From Atrina japonica (Eukaryota; Mollusca; Bivalvia; Pterioida; Pinnidae), in NCBI GenBank assembly GCA_030159075.1, contig BROG01000071.1:183501-247500 (forward strand): 64,000 bases of DNA. The letters are read 5' to 3'. A program made the position numbers and the translations under genes. This document shows positions 1 to 63,561 of the stretch, piece after piece (the first letter of the stretch is position 1; each line of letters starts with the position of its first letter). Below the pieces are notes generated by a model that worked only from the letters and a program-made list of their open reading frames with translations, ran no database searches and was not told the origin of the DNA.

Positions 1-69
1 GGTGATGTTGCTAATTAAGTGAAGAAAAGTTTGGAAGAAATTAAACAAAGATAATTACATATTTTGCAG

Positions 70-51714
<51,645 letters not shown>

Positions 51715-53650
51715 TCAAACTTCAGTGACTAAAAAAAAATAACATCTATGCAAAAAGTAAATTTGTTTTGTTTGATACGACTCTCTTTACATGGAGGTTA
51801 TTTACTTGTTTGTATTTTTTGAATATTTAGATTTCTTCACAAGAGGATAGTAGTGTACAAATATATTGTCAATTTTAGCTACGCGTATACTGGATCAGGA
51901 CATGCCTGGTTATTGTAAATTGCAGTGTGTGTATATATATGTCTCATTATCATATAAAAAGGGGAAGAAGCTTCCGGTCAGTTTTGAGGCCTTCTTAGGG
52001 AGAAAACATGCTTTTTGATAAATTTCTTAGAAGCATTGGTACATACATTATCGAATTATAACTTTTAAATTTTAGTAAGACACATTTTTTCTCTTTTGAA
52101 CTGCTATATTTTCCCCCTTTTAAGGCCTCTTTGTCCCGATAATCACATGTTATGATGCATTCAGTAAATCCATTTTCTTTATATTATTTGACTTATTTAT
52201 GGGCATGTAAGTTTGTATTAACATTCTTTTATCAATGAACCAACAGCAATTCCATACCATTTATGTATATTTGTATGATAAACCGGTTTTCTACTTCAAA
52301 ATCCAGGAAAACAATGATATTAATATATTAAATCCATGGTGCTTACAGCCAATGTTTCTATCATTACTTTTAAGTTATATATTCTCTGCAGCCTCTAGTT
52401 GTTTTGCTTTTATGATAATGTTTTAAACAGTGTTTGTTATTACCTCTCTGGAATTTTATGTAAAATTCAAGTTTTATCCAAAACCATTTTTGCGGATGTA
52501 TGAACTCCATTTTATGTTTGATATTTCTTTACAGAAGAAAAAAAAGATATTATTCATTATGCAATTTAACATGTCTGAAAGCTTGTCAGTTGACAAGATG
52601 AAGGACCTAACAGTCAACTCTGTCATGTCTAAATGTGTTTGATGTTTTACTCTAGAATTGTTGATTTTTGGACTGGAGAATTATGATTAGTGTTTTGTAA
52701 GTTAAGATTCTGGTAAAGTATATAGATTGATACCTTACACAAATGACGGAATCGGTTGATGGCGTTTGAATCATAACAACTCAATTCTCTAACAATTATA
52801 TTGAAGAACAGGAACAAGCAAGTTTATGTTAATCAGTTAATGTCTATGAAAGATAACGTTTCTATGATATTTGGTATATAAGGACAATTGAAATTCCTTA
52901 TTTTGTGAGTGAATAGGGTTATTTTGTTAAGATTGGGTTATTCATTTGATTTTAGACAGATAACTATCTACAGATAGGCAGGCAGTTAGTTGTTCAGCGA
53001 TCGTGACAGGTGTGATGCCTGTGTTATTCATAAGATCTAATATAGATGACTAGTTAGACATACGTAGGTATATTGACTGTCGTTATTGGTACTTTATTTA
53101 GAATGTCATAAGAAGTAACGATATTTTAGTTTGCAAGTTTAATATCGTCATGGAAACGAAATAATAATATAAGTAGTAATTGTTTCTCAGGCAAATACCC
53201 TCCGGTTGGTCAAATACTCAGTCCAGGTGCTATTTTTGTGTCTAATTTACTGTCATGTATGACTTGTGTATAACTTGGACGTCAGTGACGTGTAACAATT
53301 TGTATAACATTTACCAGTGTTTAGTTGCTTGTTTATATATATATATATGTAGTTTCATTCATGGTTTTTAATTATGTAGACATCTGTATTTTTGCATTTG
53401 TGTAGATAACCTATAATACAAAGATAAATATTATTTTTCTATTTGATGAAACGAAAATAATTTGATAGACTTTCCCTGTTTCCCTCCAGAACAAATTGCC
53501 AGTGAATTTATATAAGTAACATTAAAAGCCAGTATTTCTTATATCCGTGCCTTAGACTTACAAAGTTTATTTCAGAATCACGTAAAGAGATAAGTATGTA
53601 CCATTAATTCGATCGAATATCAGAAATAAAACATCTATGCTTTTAAAATT
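51715..53650 (+). other. HSPG2: Probable 3' untranslated region of the perlecan gene
   Basis: About 1.9 kb of AT-rich sequence runs from the stop codon to the first canonical AATAAA. No splice signals or long frames worth calling were seen, though a TATA-rich stretch lies near 53335. The 3' end is inferred from the poly(A) signal only. Confidence 0.6.
53625..53630 (+). terminator. HSPG2: Poly(A) signal AATAAA
   Basis: This is the first canonical AATAAA after the stop codon. A T-rich tract follows (ttttgttattttttttctct), fitting a downstream U-rich element. Weaker variants (ATTAAA near 53521) exist upstream. Confidence 0.6.
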
Positions 53651-54525
53651 TTGTTATTTTTTTTCTCTACACTTTGTAGTATAATTCGCATAAGCGAATT
53701 TGATTTCTCTTTATTTAAAGTCCCATGACCGGCGATTTACGCTCAGTAAGGTTGTTAATTTGGTTTTAAATGGTAATACGCTTTGCAAAAAGGTTATATA
53801 AAGTTATTATCTTCCCATTAATTACGCTTCTGAGTGATTCTCTGTTTTCAAGTAATCTGAGATTAAAGATTAAAAATGACAAACGGAGTTGCGTAATATT
53901 CAAGGCAACCTCAGATGAAAAGTTCAACATATAGTTTATTGTCATCTTGTATCCATCACAACTCGTAACTAAGTGAATTGGTTGACTCGTACCCATGTTT
54001 TAGCTGACTCGTGCCCATCGATTAACTCATTCGTGCCCATTGCCTGTTTGATTGTAGAATTATTTACGAAGGTATACCTGTATTTAGCAACAAGGTTATT
54101 ACCATAATGTCATTTGGTATTGAATTGACATACAACTATCTGTGGAAATGAATTGACTTCAGAAGTACTTGGCAGGCCTAAGTATTGTCCAATTCACAAA
54201 ATGTGACAGGCGGATTAACCTTTTGATTATCTTGCGCATGATTCTGCTCAAATTATGGTTATGACAATTTTTATGGGAAGAAAATTTTCATATTCCCCAC
54301 TAGATACTCGTAGGTAGGATAACAAGAAAGAATGGTTATTCTTGTCAGTGTAAATTTAATGTCGTTATTCTTTTATTACCTAAAATTTGAACATATCCGC
54401 TTTAGGCGATTTGATTTTGGTTTCGAAAACAAAGAGATTTAGAACCCTGCATAAATGTTTATATAGATGGGCACACTAATAGTCGTCAGTAAAATCACAG
54501 TCCGGAATCGCTATGCACTTGCCTA

Positions 54526-54780
54526 CCCGTGGTTTCATGTACCCGAAATCACTCGTAGCTAATGAATATTTATAAAAGGAGTGTGTTCAATTATCCAATC
54601 ACAACGGTGATCGGCAACGGAAGGTATCGCGAAGTCTTTTGATCTAATTCAATTCTGTAGTTGTTTACTAGCCTCGATTTGATTAGCCGACGAATGCGCG
54701 AGCACCGTTTACTCGAATTGGTTGAGGTTTCATAATAAGAAAAATATGCACGAGTGATTTGGGGTACATGAAACTAGGGG
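54526..54780. mobile_element. MITE with 32-bp TIRs and TA duplication, inside an older inverted repeat
   Basis: The left end cccgtggtttcatgtacccg and aaatcactcgta, and the right end cacgagtgatttggggtaca and tgaaactagggg, are inverted repeats flanked by TA (54524-54525, 54781-54782). Just outside, cacagtccggaatcgctatg (54497) and atagccaatccggaccgtgg (54794) form another inverted pair, so the element may be nested or have longer decayed ends. The interior is GC-richer than its surroundings. Confidence 0.75.
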
Positions 54781-57403
54781 TATGAAAAAAAATATAGCCA
54801 ATCCGGACCGTGGTTTTACGACGATGGGGCTACCTATACTGTTTGTTTACAGTTCATGGCAAATTTGTGAATCACTATATCGGATTTTTCAGTTGTTTAT
54901 ATGACAGGAAAGAGAATTGTCGTTTCAATTAGTAGTTGCTTTAGAGGAACCTTAAAAGGACATACTATTAGTAGGATCGTCATTGCGCGTTGTAAACTTC
55001 TAAAGCCATAAAAATATAAACAATCTCAGATACCAAAGTATAAATCAATAGAATGTCCAGGATATAGGTACAAATCTGGTAAAAATGGACAAACACGGAC
55101 CTCTGGAAACCAAGAGATGGGATCAGGTGCCATGGAGGAGTAAGCATCCCTTGTCGACTTGCTTGCAAACACCATACAATTGCCATGTATATATAGCTAT
55201 AATTTTAGTCTACTAAATGGTCATTATTAGCTTTTGGATATTTATATTTTTCTATTTTGAAAATATATTTGGGTTATTTACTATAGAAAATCCTGGGTCT
55301 TTTTTCTTTGTCGAAAAATATCACCGTGCCTTTTAGATCCGTAAAAAAGTTATTTGGAAAACGGGTAATTTTTCCTACTGGTATGGGTCAATAGACCTTT
55401 TTGGAGTTGATTCTTTCTGTTACCATTTGTCATAATAGTATGCAACTTTACGGAACTTTCCGTTAAACATTTTATCTTGTGTGAAAAGCAGACTACAAGG
55501 AATTGACGGCACTTGTAGTCATTACAAGAAAAGATTCCAACCTCTATCAACAATTAAATCCCAGGAGAAGAACTGAGACAAGATATCATTGAATGTTCTC
55601 AATGTAAATATTACGAAACCTGAAGCAATCTTGCCCAACATTCTGTTGAGGTCACATGATTTGAACACTAACTATTCCGAAAAAACTGTACGGAATGGAA
55701 TAACGGGAAAAGCGTAACGGTTATTCATGATTCATACTTAGAAAAATTTTCTAGCCCGGGTAGTGTTAAAGGCAAGGCCTTATTGCTATGACAGGGTCAG
55801 AACTCCTCGTGTTTCCGTGTACTCAGTTAAGCATCGTCAGCTTCCCCGTTCAAAAATCAATGTGCCATAGGATATGCCGAACTACTACTTGCGCTTTAGG
55901 CAGTAGTTACCTGAGATTCAACCAGTAAAATACTTCTTTGTGTCTAGTTTTAATCTTGTTTCATTCACATACTCTCTCCTTATAATTCCTGAACTAGGAC
56001 ACTGTTTCTTTTAATTTGAAAACTCACTGAAACTAAAATCCAACAACGAAGACAGTCAAAAATGTTGTGATGAAGTATTATAGTCACCTATTGAAAAAGG
56101 GGAATTCCCTCAGTTCAGCTTTACCGATTTTGACTTTTTAATTCGCGTTATTTAGAAACTTAAATCGATCATCGTTTCCTTTTTATTCATAAAACATGAA
56201 TTTTTACCTATCTGATAGATTATTAAAGGTTTTAAGCTTACTCGCGGAAGTAATTATAGAGACATTCACGATTTAATCGTTAATATCTGACATCGAGTAA
56301 GATGCTTTCCTGGTGTGCTGTAATTCTGTTCATTCGTAAGAGAATAAAAGACCAGTTTACTCGATGGTCGGATAGCACATATATCTACGCAACTAGCGAT
56401 TGCATGATTCCTGCCAATAATAGAGTTTTAAAGTCAAGCCAGCCAGGTTGTTTTTGGTTGATGTATTTACATTGGTCATCGTTACAACGGGTGTTTTGAA
56501 TCAGTTCGACCCGATGTTTATTTTTTTAACCCAATTCATATTTGAGACCTCGATCTACATTTATTACTCCGTTTTACATACCAAATAACAATGTAATTTT
56601 AAGGTTGTTGAACGAACGTTTTTCTTTAAAAAAATTAGGGAATAAAGGGAACTGAATAATGCAACATTTTTAAAGCTGTTGAGAGTCGTGATAGTTCTAC
56701 ATCCATGGTACATAAATATTTGTCACTTATGTTATTTTCTTCTTTGTTTTATATAAATCCAACAATTTTTAAATGCACACAGTATCCACTAATTAAAGCA
56801 ATATTTCATATATTTTAAGTTTACATGAAGAACATTGAATTAATATTTTTTAATCATTTTGAAATTTAGATATACTTTATTTATATGTTTATATATGTTT
56901 AAGTTTATGTTTATTTTGAGAAAATAATGAATCTGTGGAGGATAAAATTACTTTTTGACATATTTCATTAGACTGAAAGAAAAATCACAGAATTTACAAA
57001 ATTATTTGGTGAGAAAAATACTGTCATTTCTGTAAATAAACTTGATAATGTAAAAATGCATATATATTTTAGAAATATGAAATTGTCCTAGATCTACCAT
57101 AAATTTGTACAAATTTGCAAAATTCTGGATTTTACCAGCATTAAAAAATTATTGGTTGTATATAAAACAAAGAAGAAAATAACATGAGTGAAAAATATAT
57201 ATGTTCCATGGCTGTACATATAAATCTTAGTCCGACTCTGTATGTCTGCTGTTTTGTAATGAAAATGTAAACATATCATACAAATTGGAGCTCAACTACT
57301 GAAGTCTAATTGACGTCTTGAGCATTATAACTTTGGTATTATGTTTATAATATCATAAAATGTATAAATATTTACTGATGCATAATCAGCTAAAGATACC
57401 TGA

Positions 57404-57969
57404 GGTATCTTGACGCCCACCATCGAACGTTCTTCATTTCATCTATGACAGACTGTTCTTTTCTCTTATTTTGTGGCTCAACAATGAATTTGAAATAAAA
57501 CCTACATATATGTAAAGTGCTTTCTCACAAGATTATAATAATACCAAATATGAATAGCTATAATCGAAGATAGCTTAACTATACCTGTCAACCTCTAAAA
57601 TTGAAAATGTTGGTCATGACCTGTATTGAGTAAAATAACAAGAGACCACTGGCCTCATAGCTCGATGGCAAAAGAAACAAGAAACATTTTAAATGTATCC
57701 TCGACAAAGCTATTTGTTTCGTTTTGAGTGGAACCAGAGGGATCTTGGCGCCCACCATCGAATGTCTTCATTTCATCTATGACAGACTCTTCTTTTCTCT
57801 TATTTTGTGGCTCAACAATGAATTTGAACTAAAACCTAAATATATGTAAAATGCTTTCTCACAAGATTATATCAATACCAAATATAAATTGCTATAATCG
57901 AAGATAGCTTAACCATACCTGTCAACCTCTAAAATTGAAAATGTTGGTCATGACCTGTATTGAGTAAAA
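57404..57969. repeat. Direct repeat, two ~230-bp copies
   Basis: 57404-57635 and 57740-57969 are near-identical, sharing cgcccaccatcgaa, ttatgacagact-type sequence, gtggctcaacaatgaatttg and aaaatgttggtcatgacctg. The sequence gctatttgtttc(g/a)ttttg follows each copy, the first after a 73-bp extra segment. Part of the flank (actttggtattatgtttata) also recurs at 62290 and 62640. Confidence 0.85.
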
Positions 57970-58394
57970 GCTATTTGTTTCATTTTGAGTGGAAACATTT
58001 GATTTAAAATTAAAATGCAGAATATATCCAGATTATAGTATAACTTTATGTACATCCCTTGTTAAAGCCTCACTTTTGGACTTTTGGCATTGAATGTTTG
58101 CCAGTTGTGGAAGGTTATATGGGTAATGCCCCCATGCATGAGTAACGTTTTCGAGCGGGGGTTTAAGGCTATAATGGATCTGATTTGGATCCTTGTTAAG
58201 AGTCTAAAGGTTCGGGCAATATATATAAACATAAACAAATATATACAAATAAGAACCAAACACTTATTGTGCTTTAACGATAAAATACAACGACAACTAT
58301 AAACTATTCTAAATTGTCATTTAGCTATAGAAATTTCAGTTTCAGGGAATCACAATAAATCACAGTTTAATTAAAGTTGCCTGTATCACTAAGG

Positions 58395-59235
58395 CTAGTA
58401 AATAAGTGGGCCACAGCGAGTAATCAATATCCGTAAGGTCGGTATATTAGTGTGTCACAGCCTGTAGCCTATATCAATAAGGTCGGTAAATAAGTGAGCC
58501 ACAGCTTGTAGCCTATATCACTGAGGACACTTAATAAGTGAGCCACAGCGAGTAATCAATATCACTAAGGACAGTTAATTAGTGAGCCACAGCGAGTAAT
58601 CAATATCCGTAAGGTCGGTATATTAGTGAGCCACAGCCTGTAGCCTATATTAGTAAGGTCGGTAAATAAGTGAGCCACAACGATTAGCCTATATCAGTAA
58701 GGTCGGTTAATAAGTGAGCCACAGGTTGTAGCATACATCAGTAAGGTCGGTTATTTAGTGAACCACAGCGAGTAGCCTATATCAATAAGGTTGGTAAATA
58801 AGTGAGCCACATCTTGTAGTGTATATTAGTAAGTTCAGTAAATAAGTGAGCCACAACGAGTAGCCTATATCAGTAAGGTCGGTAAATAAGTGAGTCACAG
58901 CTTGTAGCATATATCAGTAAGGTCGATAATTTAGTGAACCACAGAGAGTAGCCTATATCAATAAGGTTGGTAAATAAGTGAACCACATCTTGTAGTCTAT
59001 ATCAGTAAGGTTCGTAAATAAGTGAGCCACAGGTTGTAGCCTATATCAGTAAGGTCGGTAAATAAGTGAGCCACAGGTTGTAGTCTATATCAGTAAGGTC
59101 GGTAAATAAGTGAGCCGCAGGTTGTAGCCTATATCAGTAAGGTCGGTTAATAAGTGCGCCACAGCGAGAAGCCTGTGTCATAAGGTTAGTAAATAAGTGA
59201 GCCTCAGCGAGTTGCCTGTCTTAGTAAAGTCGATA
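58395..59235. repeat. 44-bp minisatellite
   Basis: About 19 copies of a unit containing ggtcggtaaataagtgagcc, acaggttgtagcctatatca and gtaag, with drift between 'gcgagtagcc' and 'gcttgtagcc' variants. Confidence 0.95.
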
Positions 59236-59455
59236 AACAGAGATTTCAGAATTGAATGTAAAATGAAACTATGTTGGTTGACACAGGTAGAATTCTCATT
59301 ACATCGGCCTCAGTTTGAAAATGCACATTGAATACATCACACGGAAGGACTGAAAAAGGACTGTCGGTAAAATGACAATTTTGATTCGTTTTTAAACCGA
59401 AAAGGATGTACTATCTAACATATCATTCACAATAAAACGGTATCACTATTTTTGT

Positions 59456-59632
59456 ATCTTGTCTCTCAGCAAACCGTTGGCATTCCAATGGGAACCAATT
59501 ATGCCACTTTATTAACCGACCTGTTCCATTATTCATATGAACATACTTCATTCAAAAGATGTTGCCGTTACGTATTTGATGATAAGTTACCATAATTTAG
59601 ATGATGGTTTGTCAGTTAATAATATCAACTGC
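59456..59632 (+). pseudogene. Penelope-like reverse transcriptase fragment
   Basis: From 59467 the plus frame reads QQTVGIPMGTNYATLLTDLF, then HYSYE: the G-I-P-M-G-T-N motif block of Penelope-like retroelement RTs. It breaks at a TAA at about 59592. A shifted frame then gives LDDGLSVNNIN, a decayed Y-I-D-D catalytic block. Only the RT palm core is present, with a frameshift and stops, so it is a dead fragment. A non-LTR origin cannot be excluded. Confidence 0.65.
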
Positions 59633-59655
59633 TTTAATTAGATGTGGATACTTAA

Positions 59656-59796
59656 TTTGATTTGATTTTTTGTTTTACGCCATACTCAATAATCTTTCAG
59701 TCATATGATGGCGTCCAGTTTTTATTGGTGGAGGAGAAACCCCGGTTACCCGGATAAAGACCACCGACCTTCCGCAAGAAAACTGGCAAACTTTCC
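59656..59796 (-). mobile_element. 5'-truncated SINE with 14-bp target duplication
   Basis: Flanked by the direct repeat atgtggatacttaa (59642-59655 and 59797-59810). Read on the minus strand it contains gtttgccagttttcttgcgg, aaggtcggtggtctttatcc and ggtttctcctccacc, ending in an (AATC)-type tail. The body matches the plus-strand SINE at 30786-30985. Confidence 0.8.
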
Positions 59797-59995
59797 ATGT
59801 GGATACTTAAAAACATAATAGCTTTAGAAAATTTATAGTATCAAAACATACAAATTTTCTACTCTTTACACAACAAATCCGCCTTGAAAACTAAAAGAGA
59901 GACGTTTTGGCATCATAAGCAACTTTTTTTTCAGTACAAGTGGTGCCCATAAATTTAAATACAGTTGCTATCATATTTCCTGAAGGGTAACCAAG

Positions 59996-60289
59996 ATGTT
60001 TAACGATATTGAAACTGACTGCGTTCGAGTACATTCAGCAAAACCTGTAACGTTTTCACCTAAATGTCCTTCTTTTATGAGTTGTAACGATCGTGAAAAA
60101 ACTTTTTAAACTTGGCCAAAACAATTGAGATAACAATCTCATGAACTTGCCAAGAATGATTTTGTCTATGGTGGAGTCGCTGATCAAGTAATATGTTTTT
60201 GCTGTGGGATTGGAATGCAAAGTTGGAATGTTGATGATGTTACAGAACATGGACATAGAAAATGGTCACCCAGAAGTTTCATATCTTAG
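59996..60289 (+). pseudogene. BIR (baculoviral IAP repeat) domain relic
   Basis: One plus frame reads ...SFMSCNDREKTF, stop, TWPKQLR, stop, then ELAKNDFVYGGVADQVICFC, CGIGMQSWNVDDVTEHGHRK, ending at a TAG at 60287. T-F...TWP, L-A-x-x-x-F-x-Y-x-G-x-x-D-x-V-x-C-F-x-C-G and W-x-x-x-D-D-x-x-x-E-H are the core of BIR domains of inhibitor-of-apoptosis proteins. Two in-frame stops (60107, 60131) and loss of the last zinc-binding Cys after E-H mark it as non-functional. No RING or second BIR is seen nearby. Confidence 0.7.
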
Positions 60290-60682
60290 TATGACTCTGT
60301 CTTAATTTGAATCTTTTACAACTATGGATATTGATAGAGAATAAGTTTTTCAAGACGTGTACAAAATCATTGAAGAAAAACATCAGACAAAAATAGTCAT
60401 ATATTTACTGTATTTATCATATGCTTATCTTGTTAATGTAAAGGTGGGAGAACTGTTTGTATGCAGTGATTGCGAAATGGACAAAATAATCTGCTTGGTC
60501 ACGATTGTGTTATGCTCTCCTCCAATGAGAAAAGAGATATTTATTTCCAAGAGTAAACAAATTGAAATTGAAGAAAGGTGGCATGAGTTAGTTATTCACA
60601 GAAATTATTCAGAGAACAATGCAAGATCCCTCGCTTCGAAATGAAGAGTATGTGAAAGAAATATATGCACGTATAATTAGAT
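60290..60682. other. Unassigned sequence with a 95-codon frame
   Basis: An open plus frame, 60357-60644, follows the BIR relic. It has no motif I recognise, ends just before the SINE, and may be further decayed sequence of the same relic. Confidence 0.4.
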
Positions 60683-60967
60683 TGTTTGTTTGTTTGTTGT
60701 TTTTTAACGTCCCACACAAGAATCTTTCCCTGATATGGAGACGTCACCTAATGCAAGTGAAGGGCTTCAAATTTTGGCCTATGCATGGCACTTATGGCCA
60801 TCGAGCAGTGAGGGTTCTTTAACGTGCCGACATCTACTGTGAAACGGGACCTCTGTTTTTACTGTCTCAGTCCAAAGGACAGGAAACCAACCTGCCGCCG
60901 ACTGGACTCGAACTCACGACCTTACCATCAAGAGTTGAGCGCACTACCGAATGAGCCATCCGGCTAA
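60683..60967 (-). mobile_element. Full-length tRNA-derived SINE
   Basis: On the minus strand it begins gccggatggctcattcggta (A-box region), has gtgagttcgagtcc (B box), then a body with cacgttaaagaaccctcact and gggaaagattcttgtgtggg, and ends in acgttaaaaaacaacaaaca-type tail repeats. Short flanking taattag repeats (near 60674 and 60970) may be the target duplication. A 3' fragment is at 47855. The small plus-strand frame across it is an artefact. Confidence 0.8.
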
Positions 60968-62259
60968 CGTTTAATTAGTAAATTTGCCGACAAAATTGAT
61001 AAAACGAAGATAACATCCTTTCATTAATATCAGATGGAACCATGTGTAAACTGTGGAGTGCTGTATATGGACTATTTAAGGTTAATGTGCCAATTAATTT
61101 AAAGAAGAGGGTTTTGAAAAAAAAATACCATGAATGATGTAAAATTAAAAGACCAGCTTGATACCTGTTTTACCGATTTAATTCTTGATTCTTGTAAAAT
61201 TATGAAGATGTTTTGTTTGAGTCAACTGAAATGTGAAAATGTATCCATGATCATTTTAATAGGTATGATTAGAAAAATGTTATATATCAATTCAAATTAA
61301 AACTTTTACAAATAGAACAACGACTTTTTAACATAATATTTTCTACAATTCATAAAGTATATATTCTTTTGTTAAAAACTGATAGTTGATACATGATAAT
61401 GATGATTTAATTTAGTTTCCTTAAAGAATATTTTAAATATATACACCAAAATTTTATCAGTAAGATTTATTTGAGAATTTTTAAATTTGAGGTGACTTAA
61501 GGCTCGGGGCTGGTCAATTCTTCAACTTCCAGTAAGTCATGAATGTGTACCAAAGTCGTGCACTTGACCCCTTTGTACTGACGAATTATCGTCCACAATT
61601 TGATAGTTTTCTGGTGGACAATGACGCGTCATTACTGTCCACAAATTGTAATTCACTATAGATACCGGTATTTACTTTAATGTTGATAATCTATTTGAAA
61701 GTGAGCCTCATGTTCCAAGACAATGCATACCAAGCTAAAAACAGGGAACAGCCATCGAAATACCTTTAACCTACATTCTAAAAATAACCTCCCTATATCG
61801 TGTATCAAAGAAGAAACACAAAAATAACCTATAGTTGATTAGGAAGATAGTACAAATGATGCAGTTCGGGTATCAAGACTTCGGTTTGTGAAAAAACTTA
61901 AGTTTGTTGAGAGAGTTACATCTGTTTGGGATTTACGTATTGTGAAGTGGTGCGGACAAGAGGACAACCATTCAGGCATGAGCACAATAGATACAAATGC
62001 TGATTTAATATCAATTATTATCATAATTGCGTTAAAAACTCTTCCCAACTAAGACATGATCATTTGTTAATACCGATTTTTTTTACATTGGATAGTTTGT
62101 TCTAATTAAAACGCAAATGAATACGTAATTATAATAACGATAAAATCATAGATATATAATATACTATGAGCTCCTGATAACTTATAGTTCTGTTGTTTTT
62201 ATTTATTGTCAGTGCATCGGTAGATCACATCAATGCCATTTTTATTTGTGTCAGCGTAT

Positions 62260-62690
62260 TATTACATCTTCATTGACAAAAACGATCGTCTTGAGCATAT
62301 TAACTTTGGTATTATGTTTATAATATTTATAACCACTAGGTCGTGCCACTGCTGGTGGACCATTTGAGTCCCCGAAGGTATACATAAACATAGTACATGG
62401 TATTTCGGTACCAGCTGATAATCTTTGGCACTGATAACACCATTTAAATTCCATTTTTTTCAAAAGCTAAGACAGTCATATTTTCACAGTGGTTACTCTT
62501 AAACGGATTTGGCAATGCATTCAGATTTAATTTTTTTGCCTTGTCTTATACCACTTTTCCTTTAGAAAACCTTTTTGTAAAATTTGAGCTCAACCAATGA
62601 AGTCTAATTGACAGAAACGGTCGTTTTGAGCATATTAACTTTAGTATTATGTTTATAATATTAACTGTAAACTTAAAATAAGTCTCTAAC
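62260..62690. repeat. Dispersed repeat fragments sharing 'taactttggtattatgttta'
   Basis: Copies at about 62275-62335 and 62590-62675, with a third at 57290-57360. All contain a cttgagcat(a)ttaactttggtatt-like core. The latter two also share gagctcaac ... tgaagtctaattgac. Boundaries are not clear. Confidence 0.6.
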
Positions 62691-62722
62691 TTTGTTTTTA
62701 GTCTTCTTGACAAATAGAACCA

Positions 62723-62953
62723 GGGCCGAGTTGTTCAAAAGGTGAATAGCTTAATCTGGTGACAGTTTTCAAACTCTGATAAATCGGTTATCACACAAGT
62801 CCAAAATATCTCATTTATCAAACAACTGTTATAGTAGTGTTATCTTCATGTGATAACTTTAAATAATACAATGGTTATATTTTCGAGATAAAATTAAAAC
62901 AATATATGGGGTAATTACTGATTAGGCTAATCGCTCTCTAAACAACTCTGTCC
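62723..62953. mobile_element. MITE with ~34-bp inverted ends
   Basis: The left end gggccgagttgttcaaaagg and tgaatagcttaatc, and the right end gattaggctaatcgctctct and aaacaactctgtcc, are inverted repeats. The 160-bp interior has further self-complementarity (ggttatcacac / gtgataact). Confidence 0.75.
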
Positions 62954-63107
62954 ACGTGTCCTTTACATTTTTTTGTCAAAACTTATAAAGTTCTCAGTTT
63001 GTTTTTCTAGTTCAAATTACCAAGTCACAAGTAACTTGAAGTAATATCAATATATGTATGTAAAATATCAAGATGCATGTGATATATATATATACATATA
63101 TGTGTGT

Positions 63108-63113
63108 GTGCGT

Positions 63114-63173
<60 letters not shown>
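63108..63173. repeat. (GT)n microsatellite
   Basis: A GT dinucleotide run of about 60 bp preceded by tatatacatatatgtg. Confidence 0.97.
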
Positions 63174-63174
<1 letters not shown>

Positions 63175-63476
63175 GTACCATAATTAATACTAAGTGACTC
63201 TAGATTTATTAGTGATGGCTCATCCAAGAAAACTAGTAATAACAGCTTTGCATGTAAAATGTCATATTCTAGCAAGTGATGATTAATATTGAAGTTTTAT
63301 AAGACATTCAATTAATTTCTAATTCAACATTTGATGGTATACATCTACTATCCACTTAAATTACATTTATGATCAAAATTTCAATTATATACTAATTAGC
63401 TCTTCATAATAAGGTTTCTAAATCTATTTTAAATAATTTGTTAATGTTTCATTTTTATCTCTCGTAAATTTATTCA

Positions 63477-63485
63477 TATATATAT

Positions 63486-63551
<66 letters not shown>

Positions 63552-63561
63552 ATATATATAT
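63477..63561. repeat. (AT)n microsatellite
   Basis: An AT run of about 85 bp with two TATAATAT-type interruptions. Confidence 0.97.

Larger units (their letters stand above)
53651..58380. other. 3' flanking region, no gene recognised
   Basis: AT-rich sequence with a TIR element at 54526-54780 and a ~230-bp direct repeat at 57404/57740. Small open frames (60-76 codons) show no domain signature and no splice context I can support. Confidence 0.6.

Noticed and set aside
60357..60644. 95-codon frame as a small gene
   Set aside because: No motif, no neighbouring exon signals, adjacent to a pseudogene and a SINE. Retained only as unassigned sequence.
60619..60822. 67-codon plus frame
   Set aside because: Runs through the minus-strand SINE body.
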